From: JASFRI01 sp050115015 | GTDB lineage: Bacteria > Acidobacteriota > Polarisedimenticolia > CBDVAL01 | Length of the DNA: 28,565 bases | Reading direction: 5' to 3' | Assembly (NCBI GenBank): GCA_050115015.1 | Contig: JASFRI010000005.1 | Coordinates: 1-28,565 of the forward strand | Part shown: positions 1-8,287 of the stretch, piece by piece | Layout: each line of letters opens with the position of its first letter | How positions within the stretch are numbered: the stretch's first letter is position 1 | Made by a program: the position numbers and the translations under genes | The notes under the pieces: model-generated | Database searches by the model: none | Seen by the model: only the letters and a program-made list of their open reading frames with translations | Told to the model about the DNA's origin: nothing

Positions 1-170
1 CCACCCTCCCTCCCCACAGCAGGAGACATGCCAGCCGCCCGCGGCACCGCAGGGGCTGCGGAGGCCGTTCCGGGCCCCGTGACGGGGAGCGCGGTTCTCG
101 GGCTGGGGGATTTGGCGCAGTTCCGGCGGGCGCCGCCGGACCGGTCCGCACGCCCCGCACCACCGCGGAT

Positions 171-179
171 TGCTATACT
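171..179 (+). promoter_or_regulatory. Extended -10 promoter for the GreA-family gene
   Basis: TGC followed by TATACT reads as an extended -10 element with five of six consensus bases. It is the only AT-rich hexamer in the 234-base leader. No good -35 is visible, as expected for an extended -10 type. It would start a transcript near 186, giving a leader of about 49 nt that contains the GGGAGGAGG ribosome site. The rest of 1-170 shows only a short CCCCG/CGGGG hairpin near 76-88 and no gene. Confidence 0.55.
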
Positions 180-234
180 GCGCGCTCGTGCCCGTACGGC
201 GGGGCCCCCAGGGGCCAGGGAGGAGGCGGACGGC

Positions 235-723
235 ATGAAGGCGAGGCTGGAGGCGAAGCTCCAGAAGGAGCTGGCGGCCCTGGATCGGGAACTGCGCATC
301 GAGCTTCCGAGGCAGATCAAGGCTGCCGTGGCCCTCGGGGACCTCCGGGAGAACGCCGAGTACCAGACGGCCCTCGAGCGGCAGAGCTGGGTGAAGCTCC
401 GGGTGGCGCAGATCCGCAAAAAGCTGGGGGAGCTGTCGATGCTCAAGATCGATCAGATCCCCCGGGATCGGGTCGGCCTCGGCAGCCGGGTGGCCCTCGA
501 GGACGTCGACAGCGGCGACGGGGTCACCTACGAGCTGGTGCTGCCGGACGACGGCGACGTCGCCGACGGCCGGATCTCCATCGCCTCCCCCATCGGCAAG
601 GGGCTGATGGGGCACCGGGAGGGGGACGAGGTGACCATCCACATCCCCGCGGGGACGAAGACGTACGAGATCCTCAAGCTGCAGACGCTGCACCAGCTCG
701 AGGCCGACGGGGAGGAGGAGTAG
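235..723 (+). CDS. greA: GreA/GreB-family transcription elongation factor
   Basis: Cleavage factor that enters the RNA polymerase secondary channel and rescues backtracked elongation complexes. The 162-residue protein has the usual length and the two-part family layout. An N-terminal coiled coil (about 1-75) carries the tip motif GDLRENAEY at 35-43, whose acidic D36 and E39 correspond to the metal-coordinating pair of GreA. A C-terminal FKBP-like domain contains SPIGKGLMGHREGDEV, typical of GreA. The ATG at 235 is preceded by a strong GGGAGGAGG site. The open frame runs further upstream to 28, but that extension is low-complexity and unlike the family. The gene stands alone and converges on the glycosyltransferase gene 16 bases downstream. 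GreA rather than GreB is a family-level judgement, since paralogues in such genomes are common. Confidence 0.9.
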   Translation: MKARLEAKLQKELAALDRELRIELPRQIKAAVALGDLRENAEYQTALERQSWVKLRVAQIRKKLGELSMLKIDQIPRDRVGLGSRVALEDVDSGDGVTYELVLPDDGDVADGRISIASPIGKGLMGHREGDEVTIHIPAGTKTYEILKLQTLHQLEADGEEE

Positions 724-739
724 GTCCGGCGGGGCCCCG

Positions 740-1483
740 TCAGCGCCGGCGGAACTCGCGGTGCAGGCGGTGGATGGTCCCGAGGATGCCGCGGCCCGCC
801 CCCACGGTGCCGCGCAGGGTGCCGGTGATCTTGCTGGTCCCCACGCGGCGCCGGTACCCCACCGGCACCTCCCGCACCCGCAGCCCCTCCTGCAACGCCC
901 GCACCTGCATCTCCACGGTCCACCCGAAGCCGGTGTCCCGCATCCGCAGCCGCTCGAGCGCGGCCCAGCGGATGGCGCGGAAGGGCCCGAGGTCCGTGTA
1001 GCGGAACCCGTAGAGCCAGCGGATCAGGATGACGGCCACCAGGTTGCCGGCGCGCGCCTGGGGGAGCAGCGCGCCGGGCTCCCGCCGGCCGCGCACCCGG
1101 GAGCCGATGACGAGATCCGCCTCGCCGGCCTCGATGGGAGCCAGCAAGCGCGGCAGCTCCTCCGGATGGTCGCTGTGATCCCCGTCGAGAAACGCCACGA
1201 TCTCCGGGCGCAGCTCCGCGGCCGCGGCGAGGCCGGCCAGGCAGGCCCGGCCGTAGCCGCGCCGCTCCTCCCGCACGACCCGGGCGCCGCCCCGGCGGGC
1301 GACGGCCGCGGTGTCGTCCTCGGACCCGTTGTCCACGACGATCACCGTGCCGACGCGCCGCCGCGGCAGCTCCGCCAGGACGAGAGGCAGCGACGCTCCC
1401 TCGTTGTACGCCGGGATGATGACCACCACGTGCACGCGGACCCCCGCCCCGGGCGGCCCCCGCGCCGCCCGCGTTTTTGACAT
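740..1483 (-). CDS. GT2 family glycosyltransferase (polyprenyl-phosphate sugar synthase-like)
   Basis: Predicted inverting GT-A glycosyltransferase of the dolichyl-phosphate mannose/glucose synthase type, which would move a sugar from a nucleotide donor to a lipid phosphate at the inner face of the membrane. Visible motifs are the N-terminal VIIPAYNEG, VVDNGSEDDT, and the metal-binding DGD at 100-102 within FLDGDHSDHPEEL. The IGSR motif follows. A hydrophobic stretch (NLVAVILIRWLYGF) and a DLGPFRAIR segment are typical of this subgroup. There are no C-terminal membrane helices, so it is the short soluble or peripheral form (247 residues). The ATG at 1483 lacks a clear ribosome site. A GTG at residue 17, just before the conserved domain and preceded by GGGGG, is an alternative. 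The gene diverges from the UbiA-like gene, and both probably serve envelope glycolipid synthesis. The sugar is not predictable. Confidence 0.85.
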   Translation of the reverse strand: MSKTRAARGPPGAGVRVHVVVIIPAYNEGASLPLVLAELPRRRVGTVIVVDNGSEDDTAAVARRGGARVVREERRGYGRACLAGLAAAAELRPEIVAFLDGDHSDHPEELPRLLAPIEAGEADLVIGSRVRGRREPGALLPQARAGNLVAVILIRWLYGFRYTDLGPFRAIRWAALERLRMRDTGFGWTVEMQVRALQEGLRVREVPVGYRRRVGTSKITGTLRGTVGAGRGILGTIHRLHREFRRR

Positions 1484-1510
1484 CGTGACGTGCAGGTGCT
1501 ACCTTTGCAA

Positions 1511-1537
1511 TCCCTTAGAAGTGGTTTCATTACCTCC
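1511..1537 (-). repeat. Left arm of a diverged inverted repeat
   Basis: Read on the minus strand, this 27-base segment matches 1661-1687 at 22 of 27 positions, including 19 of 21 in the core GGAGGTnATGAAACCnCTTCT. It is clearly less GC-rich than its surroundings. The arms flank 123 bases of ordinary GC-rich sequence between the divergent GT2 and UbiA-like genes. Its origin is unknown; it could be a decayed mobile-element end or a regulatory palindrome. Confidence 0.5.
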
Positions 1538-1660
1538 GCCGCCGGCCCGAGACCGTGCGAGGAGCGGCCAGGCGAGGCGCCGCGACGACGGCGATGCCCC
1601 GGTGCATCGGGGAGGAGCGGGAACGAAGCCCGGCCGGTCCGGAGCCGGTCGAAGCCCGGT

Positions 1661-1687
1661 GGAGGTCATGAAACCGCTTCTTCAGGA
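1661..1687 (+). repeat. Right arm of a diverged inverted repeat
   Basis: Partner of 1511-1537 in opposite orientation, with the mismatches concentrated at the outer end. It contains a GGAGG only two bases before an in-frame ATG at 1668 that opens the UbiA-like frame. That spacing is too short for a normal ribosome site, so the resemblance to a start region is probably incidental. Confidence 0.5.
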
Positions 1688-1745
1688 GCGCGGTTTGCCC
1701 GCCGCGACCCGCCTTGGCGCAGGCCGGACGCGCGACACGACACCC

Positions 1746-2696
1746 ATGGCCTCCACGGAACAGGACTGGTCCGATCCGGCGGCGCTGCCCGCCCGGGGCG
1801 GGATCCTCCTCGGCCTGGTGCGCTCCGTCCGCCCCTCCCAGTGGCTCAAGAACGCGGTCATCTTCGCCGCGCTGATCTTCGCACAGCGCTTCACGGAGAC
1901 CGCGGCTGTGGTCCGGAGCGTCTGGGCCTTCCTGCTCTTCTGCGGGATCGCCGGCGCGGTGTACCTGTTCAACGACCTCGTGGACCTCCGGGCCGACCGG
2001 GCCCACCCGGCGAAGCGCCTGCGGCCCATCGCCTCGGGGCAGGTCCCCGTCGGGGTGGCCGGTGCCGCGGCGGCAGTCCTGGCGGCGGTCGGCCTGGCGG
2101 GGGCCTGGCTCCTGTCCCCGTCCTTCGCGGGGGTCTGCCTGGCCTACCTGGTGCTGAACCTGGCGTACACCCTGCGCCTGAAGCGGATGGTGATCCTGGA
2201 CGTGATGGTGATCGCCTCTGGCTTCCTGCTGCGGGCGGTGGCCGGCGCCGTGGTCCTGGACGTGGCCATCTCCCAGTGGCTCATCCTGTGCGCCTCGCTG
2301 CTGTCGCTGTTCCTGGGCTTCTGCAAGCGCCGCGCGGAGCTGACCGTGCTGGAGGCCGGGGCGGCCTCGCACCGCTCGATCCTCCGGGAGTACTCCTTCC
2401 CGTTCCTCGACCAGATGATCTCGGTGGTGACCGCGTCGACGCTGGTGGCCTACTGCCTGTACACCATGGACCCGCAGGTGCAGGAGAAGCTCGGCACGCG
2501 CTACCTGCCGGTGACGGTGGTATTCGTGCTCTATGGGATCTTCCGGTATCTCTACCTCGTCTATCAGAAGGACGAGGGCGGAAGCCCCACGCAGACGTTC
2601 TACATGGACCGGCCCCTGCTCGTCGACGTGGCGCTGTGGGCCCTCACCGCGGTGCTGCTGCTCGGCGGCGGCCGCGTGACGGAGTGGCTGCGATGA
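1746..2696 (+). CDS. UbiA-like prenyl-phosphate phosphoribosyltransferase
   Basis: Polytopic UbiA-superfamily prenyltransferase of the subgroup typified by mycobacterial decaprenyl-phosphate phosphoribosyltransferase, which transfers phosphoribose from PRPP to a polyprenyl phosphate. The first Asp-rich motif is NDLVDLRADRAHPAKRLRP (N76, D77, D80, D84), and the HPxKRxRP signature separates this subgroup from quinone and heme prenyltransferases. About eight to nine hydrophobic segments span the 316 residues, and RPSQWLKN near 29-36 is typical of the subgroup's first helix. The start is uncertain: ATG 1746 has no strong ribosome site, and an in-frame ATG at 1668 would add 26 residues. The stop overlaps the DUF362 start (ATGA), implying coupling. 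None of the oxidoreductases that complete decaprenyl-phosphoryl-arabinose synthesis is visible nearby, so the final product is open. Confidence 0.85.
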   Translation: MASTEQDWSDPAALPARGGILLGLVRSVRPSQWLKNAVIFAALIFAQRFTETAAVVRSVWAFLLFCGIAGAVYLFNDLVDLRADRAHPAKRLRPIASGQVPVGVAGAAAAVLAAVGLAGAWLLSPSFAGVCLAYLVLNLAYTLRLKRMVILDVMVIASGFLLRAVAGAVVLDVAISQWLILCASLLSLFLGFCKRRAELTVLEAGAASHRSILREYSFPFLDQMISVVTASTLVAYCLYTMDPQVQEKLGTRYLPVTVVFVLYGIFRYLYLVYQKDEGGSPTQTFYMDRPLLVDVALWALTAVLLLGGGRVTEWLR

Positions 2697-3835
2697 CGAA
2701 GAGCCCCGCGCGGTCCCGGGTCGCGGTGCTGAAGACCGACACGGACCGGGTCCTCGAGGACTACGGGCGGCTGATGCGGATGGCGGAGTACCGCCGGACC
2801 CTGGACCCGGGAGCCGACACCCTCATCAAGCTGAACCTGTCGTGGACGAAGTACTTCCCGTCCTGCTCCAGCCAGCCCTGGCAGCTGGAAGGCGTCTTGC
2901 GCACGCTGCTGGAGGACGGCTTTCCCCGGGACCGCCTGTTCCCGGTCGAGAACAAGACCGTCGTGACGGACCCCCACAAGGGGGCGTGGAACAACCGCTG
3001 GATGCCGGTGCTCGACGGGCTGGGCCTGCCCTTCATCGCCCTGCCGGAGGTGACGTGGAAGGTCTACCGCTTCGAGTCGCCGCTGCTGAAGCTCAACGAG
3101 ATCTTCCCGGAGGGGATCGAGATCCCGGAGATGTACGTCGGCAAGCGGATCCTCCACCTTCCGACGATGAAGACCCACGGCCACTCGACCACCACGGGCT
3201 CGATCAAGAACGCCTTCGGGGGCCTGCTGAAGGAGGTCCGCCACTACGCCCACAAGTACATCCACGAGGTGATGGTGGACCTGGTCTACATGCAGCGCGA
3301 GCTGCACCCCGGGGTGTTCACGGTAATGGACGGGACCGTGGCGGGGAACGGCGCCGGCCCCCGGACCATGCAGCCGGAGGTGAAGGACTACCTGCTGGCG
3401 GCGGCGGACTCGGTGGCCATCGACGCCATCGCGGCGAAGATGATGGGCTTCGACCCGATGGGGATCCCGTATCTGCGGATGTGCCACGACCGCGGGCTGG
3501 GGGTGGCGGACCCCCGGGACATCGAGGTGGTGGGGGCGGACATCACGGGGGTGGACTTCGGCTTCGAGGTCCGCCGGTCCCTGGTGATCTGGGGCGACCA
3601 GATGCTGCGGAAAGGGCCGCTCCGGTTCCTGGAGAAGGTGGCCCTGCACTCGCCGCTGGTGGTGTGGGCGCCGATGGCATCCAACATCTACCATGACTGG
3701 CTGTGGTACCCGACGGTGGGGGCATCGATCATTCGCAAGTTCCACCGGACGAAGTGGGGCCGCCACTTCCTGGACCGCTACGGCCGGCCGGGAGGCTCGG
3801 CCGCGTCGCGGGCCGCGGAGAGCGCGGCGCGCTGA
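2693..3835 (+). CDS. DUF362 domain-containing protein
   Basis: A 380-residue protein of the DUF362 family, whose biochemical role is not well defined; some members carry ferredoxin-like iron-sulphur domains. Family features are an N-terminal segment with IKLNLSW, the central LHLPTMKTHGHSTTTGSIKN followed by AFGGLL, and DSVAIDAIAAKMMGFDP, where DxVAxDA is the typical late motif. No CxxCxxC ferredoxin cluster is present; its few cysteines are isolated. There is no signal peptide. The start overlaps the stop of the prenyltransferase by four bases, so the two are almost certainly co-translated and probably work on related lipid or envelope chemistry. That link is inference. Confidence 0.8.
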   Translation: MTKSPARSRVAVLKTDTDRVLEDYGRLMRMAEYRRTLDPGADTLIKLNLSWTKYFPSCSSQPWQLEGVLRTLLEDGFPRDRLFPVENKTVVTDPHKGAWNNRWMPVLDGLGLPFIALPEVTWKVYRFESPLLKLNEIFPEGIEIPEMYVGKRILHLPTMKTHGHSTTTGSIKNAFGGLLKEVRHYAHKYIHEVMVDLVYMQRELHPGVFTVMDGTVAGNGAGPRTMQPEVKDYLLAAADSVAIDAIAAKMMGFDPMGIPYLRMCHDRGLGVADPRDIEVVGADITGVDFGFEVRRSLVIWGDQMLRKGPLRFLEKVALHSPLVVWAPMASNIYHDWLWYPTVGASIIRKFHRTKWGRHFLDRYGRPGGSAASRAAESAAR

Positions 3836-3915
3836 ACGTCCCGATGTGGCGCTTGCGGGGCGGCAGGGCGGCGGGTAACCTGGGGGACCGCGCGGGGGAG
3901 GAGAGGCGAGGGCCG

Positions 3916-4866
3916 ATGAGCGAGCAGGGGAGCACGACCCGGATCCTGCTGGTCGACGACAGCGTCCTGGTGCAGCGCATGGTCCGGGAGTACTTCGAGC
4001 CGGCCGGCTACGAGGTGCTGACCGCGGGCAACGGCAAGGAGGCGATGGACCTCGTGCAGGAACAGGGGCCGCGGCTGATCATCTCGGACATCATCATGCC
4101 GGTGATGGACGGCTGGGAGCTCTGCGAGGCGATCCGCTCGAACCCGGACACGTCGGAGATCCCCTTCCTGTTCCTGACCGCCGTCCGCGAGGTGCCGAAG
4201 CGCATCCAGGGTCTGCGGATGGGGGCCGACGACTACATCACGAAGCCCTTCAGCCGCGAGGAGCTGCTCGCGCGGGTGGAGGTCTGCCTCGCCAAGATGG
4301 AGCGCATGCGGCGCGGCGGCACCGCGGCGGCGCTGGCCGGCGACACGAGCCACCTCCCGGTGCCGGACCTGCTGCAGCTGCTCAGCCTCAACGGCAAGAC
4401 CGGCGAGCTGCGCCTCACCGCCGGCGGGGAAGCCGACGGTCAGGTCTTCTTCCGCGGCGGGCAGGTGGTAGAGGCGCGGATCGGCCCGGTGAGCGGGATC
4501 AAGGCACTGTACCGCATCCTCGACCTCCCCGAGGGGCGCTTCGAGCTGGACCCGGAGGCCTCGCTGCCGGAGGAGGATGCCATCCGGGACTCGACCTCCA
4601 ACGTGCTGATGGACGGGTTCACCCACAACGACGAGCTGCGCGAGGTGCTGCAGCGCCTGCCGGCCCGGGACGCGCTCCTCGAGGTCGCGGGAGATCTGCG
4701 AGAGCACCAGGAGGGGCTCGGGGTCCACGAGCAGGCGGTGCTCACGGAGTTCGAGGGGCGGGTCGCGCTGGGGACGGTGATGGACCGCTCGCCGCTCCGG
4801 GACCTGGAGATCGGCCGTGCCGTGGCCGGTCTGCTGGAGCGCGGCGTCCTGCAGCGGGTCGTCTGA
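3916..4866 (+). CDS. Response regulator with receiver and DUF4388 domains
   Basis: A 316-residue two-component regulator. The receiver domain (about 8-125) has the acidic pair D14-D15, phospho-acceptor D58 in LIISDIIMP, T88 and K110 in the ITKPF motif, so all phosphorylation residues are present. A DUF4388 domain follows at about 140-235 (LPVPDLLQLLSLNGKTGEL), a domain common in Myxococcota and related phyla and linked to regulatory or motility roles. The C-terminal 80 residues look like a small helical, possibly winged-helix, domain. No DNA-binding or enzymatic output is recognisable. The ATG at 3916 follows a purine-rich GGGGGAGGAGAGG tract and excludes an upstream extension that overlaps the DUF362 gene. 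No cognate histidine kinase lies in the window. Confidence 0.85.
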   Translation: MSEQGSTTRILLVDDSVLVQRMVREYFEPAGYEVLTAGNGKEAMDLVQEQGPRLIISDIIMPVMDGWELCEAIRSNPDTSEIPFLFLTAVREVPKRIQGLRMGADDYITKPFSREELLARVEVCLAKMERMRRGGTAAALAGDTSHLPVPDLLQLLSLNGKTGELRLTAGGEADGQVFFRGGQVVEARIGPVSGIKALYRILDLPEGRFELDPEASLPEEDAIRDSTSNVLMDGFTHNDELREVLQRLPARDALLEVAGDLREHQEGLGVHEQAVLTEFEGRVALGTVMDRSPLRDLEIGRAVAGLLERGVLQRVV

Positions 4867-4924
4867 GCGCGCCCCGTCTCCCGACGGTGCACCCGCGGAC
4901 GCGGCCGCAGAGGGAGGGGGATCG

Positions 4925-5167
4925 GTGAACGATGTGGTGCAGGCGCTCTCCCTGGTCGGGGCCGCGCTGATCCTGGGGGCGTTCGCCATGCTGCAGGTCG
5001 GCCGGCTGGGTCGGCGCGACCGGGGCTTCAACCTCCTCAACCTGATCGGCTCCACCCTGCTGACCGTGGTGGCCCTGTACGACATGCGCTGGGGGTTCAT
5101 CGTGCTGGAGGCGGCCTGGGCGCTGCTGTCCCTGTTCGGGATGCTGCAGCCGGCCCGCGAGGCCTGA
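4925..5167 (+). CDS. CBU_0592-like small membrane protein
   Basis: An 80-residue protein with two or three hydrophobic helices, matching the CBU_0592 family pattern: an N-terminal VGAALILGAFAMLQ helix, the FNLLNLIGSTLLTVVAL segment, and a C-terminal WGFIVLEAAWALLSLFGML helix. The function of the family is unknown. The start is a GTG at 4925 with the site GAGGGAGGGGG just upstream; the frame is open further back but that part is not family-like. The asparaginase ATG lies two bases after its stop, so the two are likely co-transcribed. Confidence 0.75.
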   Translation: MNDVVQALSLVGAALILGAFAMLQVGRLGRRDRGFNLLNLIGSTLLTVVALYDMRWGFIVLEAAWALLSLFGMLQPAREA

Positions 5168-5169
5168 GC

Positions 5170-6162
5170 ATGGCCGACCGCCCCGTCATCGACGTCCTGT
5201 TTACCGGCGGCACGATCTCCATGGTGGTGGATCCCGAGACCGGCGCCGCCCGTCCCGCCCTCAGCGGCCAGGAGATCCTCGAGCGCATCCCCGGCCGGCT
5301 CGAGGACGTGGCACGGGTGCAGGTGGACGAGTTCGGCAAGTTCCCCGGACCGCACATGACGCCCGACCGCCAGCTGGCCCTGTATCGCCGGGTTCTGGAG
5401 GGTCTCGGCCGGCCCGGCGTGGCCGGGGTGGTTGTGGCCCACGGGACGGACACGCTGGAGGAGACCGCGTACCTGCTCGACCTCCTGCTGCCGGGGGACC
5501 GGCCGGTGGTGCTCACCGGGGCGATGAAGACCGCCAGCGAGCCCGCCTGGGACGGTCCGGCGAACCTGGAGGCCGCCTGCCGCGTTGCCGCCTCGCGGTC
5601 GGCCGCCGGACACGGCGTGATGGTGGTGCTGCACGACGCGGTCCACGCGGCACGGGAGGTGGTCAAGGCGGACACGGAGTCCTTCGGCGCGTTCGTCAGC
5701 CCGCGCACCGGTCCCATCGGCCACGTGGACGGCGAGCGGGTCGCCTTCCACGTCCGGCCGGAGCCGCGGGACCGGCCGGGCCCGGTGAGCCGGCTGGAGT
5801 CCCGGGTGGACGTGATCGTCGCCGGCAGCGGCGCGGACTCCCGGATCCTCGAGGGAAGCGTGGCCTCCGGCGCCCGGGGGATCGTTCTCCAGGGTCTGGG
5901 CCGGGGGAACGTCCCGCCGGAGATGCTCCCGGGGGTGCGGCGGGCGCTGGAGGCGGGGCTGCCGGTGGTGGTGACCTCCCGGTGCCTGACCGGGCGGGTC
6001 GGGCCGCGCTACGGCTACGAGGGGGGCGGGGCGATGCTGCAGGAGCTGGGCTGCATCCTCGGTGGCGACCTGCCCACCGCCAAGGCGCGCCTGCGGCTCA
6101 TGGTGCTGCTGGGGGGCGGCGCGGTCGCCGAGGCGGTGCGCCGCGCGTTCGAGCGTGGCTGA
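5170..6162 (+). CDS. L-asparaginase (type I/II bacterial family)
   Basis: Hydrolyses asparagine (and possibly glutamine) to the acid and ammonia. The active-site elements of the bacterial family are all visible: the first catalytic threonine T15 in FTGGTIS, the second triad T93-D94 in VAHGTDTLEET, and K166 in AREVVKADTESFGAF, which parallels Lys162 of E. coli AnsB. LTGAMK is also conserved. At 330 residues it has normal family length, and the absence of a signal peptide points to a cytoplasmic enzyme. Its end overlaps the recG GTG start by eight bases, and the CBU_0592-like gene ends two bases before it, so it sits in the middle of a tight operon. Nothing in the context suggests a special substrate. 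Confidence 0.9.
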   Translation: MADRPVIDVLFTGGTISMVVDPETGAARPALSGQEILERIPGRLEDVARVQVDEFGKFPGPHMTPDRQLALYRRVLEGLGRPGVAGVVVAHGTDTLEETAYLLDLLLPGDRPVVLTGAMKTASEPAWDGPANLEAACRVAASRSAAGHGVMVVLHDAVHAAREVVKADTESFGAFVSPRTGPIGHVDGERVAFHVRPEPRDRPGPVSRLESRVDVIVAGSGADSRILEGSVASGARGIVLQGLGRGNVPPEMLPGVRRALEAGLPVVVTSRCLTGRVGPRYGYEGGGAMLQELGCILGGDLPTAKARLRLMVLLGGGAVAEAVRRAFERG

Positions 6163-8287
6163 TCGGAAGCCCCTGCGCTACGACACCGCGCTGCAGTGGG
6201 TGCGGGGCGTGGGGGAGCGGCGGCAGCGGGACCTGCGCCGCGACGGGATCGAGCGGGTGGAGGACCTGCTCTACCACCTGCCCTTCCGCTACGAGGATCG
6301 CGCCCGCTTCGTCGCGATCCGCGACCTGCGACCCGCAGAGCGGGTCACGCTGCAGGGGCGGGTCCTGGGGTCCCGCCTGATCCGCACCCGGCGGCGCGGC
6401 TTCACGATCTTCGAGGCCACCGTCGATGACGGGACGGCGGCGGTGCAGGCGGTCTGGTTCAACCAGCCGTACCTGACGAAGCTGCTCGGCGAGGGGGTCC
6501 GGGTGATCCTCTACGGCGAGCCCTCCTTCGGGCGCCAGGGCGCCGCTGCCCTCCGGCTGGAGAACCCGGAGTACGAGGTCGTCGCCGCCGAGGTGGAGCC
6601 TGGAGACGACGCGACGCTGCACACCGGCCGCGTGGTGCCGGTCTACCGCAAGGTGGGCGGACAGTCGTCGCGGCGGCTGCGGCGCATCGTCCACAACGCC
6701 CTGCAGGACCTGTCGCGCTCCCTCCCCGACCCGCTGCCGCGGGCGGTCCGCGAGGCACACGACCTGCTGCCGCGCCGGGAGGCCTTCGCCCGGGTCCACT
6801 TCCCGAAGCCCGACGAGCCGATCGCCCCGTACGAGAACGGCACGTCCGCCGCGCACCGGCGCCTGGCCTTCGAGGAGCTGTTCTTCCTGCAGCTCGGTCT
6901 GGCGCTGCGACGGGAGGGGGTGCACCGGGAGCCGCGGGGAACCGCCTTCGAGACCAGCCCCGAGATCCGGGAGAAGCTGCTGGAGGTGCTTCCGTTCCGG
7001 CTGACCCGCGGCCAGCGCGACGCCCTGCGGGAGATCGTGGACGACCTGCGCTCGGCGCATCCGATGTACCGGCTGCTACAGGGGGACGTCGGTTGCGGCA
7101 AGACGATCGTCGCGCTGCTGGCCGCGCTGATCGTCATCGAGAACGGCTACCAGGCCGCGCTGATGGCGCCCACCGAGGTGCTGGCGGAGCAGCACGCCCT
7201 CGGCCTGCGGCGGCTGCTGGCGGGGACGCCGCACCGCCTGGAGCTGTTCACCGGCGGGGGGCGGGCCGCGGCGCGGCGGGCCCGGGAGGAGGACCTGGCG
7301 GCGGGGCGCATCCACCTCGCCGTGGGGACCCACGCGCTCATCCAGGAGGGGATCCGCTTCCAGAGGCTGGGGCTGGCGATCGTCGACGAGCAGCACCGCT
7401 TCGGGGTGGTGCAACGCCAGGCGCTGGGGCAGAAGGGACGCTCCCCCGACGTGCTCGTGATGACCGCGACGCCGATCCCGCGGTCCCTGGCGCTCACGGT
7501 CTACGGGGATCTCGACGTGTCGTCGATCCGCGAGATGCCGCCCGGGCGACAGCCGATCCGGACCCACGTCCGGTATCCCGACAGCCGCAGGAAGATCCTG
7601 ACGTTCCTGCGCGACGAGGTGCGGGCGGGGCGACAGGCCTACGTCGTCTATCCGCTGGTGGAGGAGACCGCGCGCTCCGACCTGAAGGCGGCCACCGAGG
7701 GGGCGGAGCGGATCGCCGGGGATCTGCCGGAGGTCCGGGTGGGGTTGATCCACGGGCGGATGAAGGGGCCGGACAAGGAGGCGGTGATGACCGCCTTCGC
7801 CGCCGGCGAGGTGCAGCTCCTGGTCTCGACCACGGTGATCGAGGTCGGGATCGACGTGCCGAACGCCTCGGTGATCCTGATCGAGAACGCGGAGCGCTTC
7901 GGGCTCTCGCAGCTCCATCAGCTGCGCGGCCGGGTCGGACGCGGCCCCCACGCCTCGCACTGCATCCTGCTGTCCGGCCGGCGGGACCTGAACGACGAGG
8001 CCCGGGCCCGCCTGGAGGCGATGGCCTCCACCCAGGACGGCTTCCGGATCGCCGAGGAGGATCTCCGGCTCCGGGGCCCCGGGGACTTCTTCGGCACCCG
8101 GCAGTGGGGGCTGCCGCCGCTGCGGGTCGCGAACCTGCTCCGGGACCACGAGCTGCTGCTGGCGGCGCGCGAGGAAGCGCGGGGTCACGCGGCGGACGTG
8201 GCGGCGGGACGACCGGGGGCCGACCGCCTGCTGGCCCAGGTGCGGGCCTACTGGGGGCCGCGGCTCGGGACCGCCTCGGTCGGCTGA
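6155..8287 (+). CDS. recG: ATP-dependent DNA helicase RecG
   Basis: Double-strand DNA translocase that regresses stalled replication forks and branch-migrates Holliday junctions. The 710-residue protein has an N-terminal wedge/OB-fold region (about 60-170) and SF2 helicase motifs in order: Walker A GDVGCGKT at 310-317, motif II DEQHRFG, motif III MTATPIPR, then motif IV-VI elements including HGRMK, TTVIEVGIDVPNAS and QLRGRVGRG. DEQH and the RecG-specific C terminus (GDFFGTRQWGLPPLR) identify it as RecG rather than PriA or Mfd. The Walker A position usually held by Ser is Cys314, a mild variant. The start is a GTG at 6155 overlapping the asparaginase stop. The last 40 bases overlap the convergent transporter gene. 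Confidence 0.95.
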   Translation: MADRKPLRYDTALQWVRGVGERRQRDLRRDGIERVEDLLYHLPFRYEDRARFVAIRDLRPAERVTLQGRVLGSRLIRTRRRGFTIFEATVDDGTAAVQAVWFNQPYLTKLLGEGVRVILYGEPSFGRQGAAALRLENPEYEVVAAEVEPGDDATLHTGRVVPVYRKVGGQSSRRLRRIVHNALQDLSRSLPDPLPRAVREAHDLLPRREAFARVHFPKPDEPIAPYENGTSAAHRRLAFEELFFLQLGLALRREGVHREPRGTAFETSPEIREKLLEVLPFRLTRGQRDALREIVDDLRSAHPMYRLLQGDVGCGKTIVALLAALIVIENGYQAALMAPTEVLAEQHALGLRRLLAGTPHRLELFTGGGRAAARRAREEDLAAGRIHLAVGTHALIQEGIRFQRLGLAIVDEQHRFGVVQRQALGQKGRSPDVLVMTATPIPRSLALTVYGDLDVSSIREMPPGRQPIRTHVRYPDSRRKILTFLRDEVRAGRQAYVVYPLVEETARSDLKAATEGAERIAGDLPEVRVGLIHGRMKGPDKEAVMTAFAAGEVQLLVSTTVIEVGIDVPNASVILIENAERFGLSQLHQLRGRVGRGPHASHCILLSGRRDLNDEARARLEAMASTQDGFRIAEEDLRLRGPGDFFGTRQWGLPPLRVANLLRDHELLLAAREEARGHAADVAAGRPGADRLLAQVRAYWGPRLGTASVG

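Noticed and set aside
28..234. N-terminal extension of the GreA-family frame to the ATG at 28
   Set aside because: The added 69 residues are low-complexity, unlike the family, and contain the promoter; the strong ribosome site is at the ATG at 235.
726..749. CCGGCG/CGCCGG hairpin between the converging greA and GT2 genes as a shared terminator
   Set aside because: The stem is only six bases with a 12-base loop, overlaps the GT2 stop and has no T run on either strand, so it is not distinguishable from GC-rich background.
1451..1478. A GGGCGG/CCGCCC hairpin followed by TTTTT on the plus strand, like an intrinsic terminator
   Set aside because: It falls inside the first codons of the minus-strand GT2 gene and no plus-strand gene ends before it; the T run encodes lysine codons. 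It could matter only if GT2 starts at the internal GTG.
1501..1690. Possible degenerate CRISPR repeats, because of the TTGCAATCCCTTAG-like motif
   Set aside because: Only two diverged copies exist, in opposite orientation, with no regular spacing and no cas genes.
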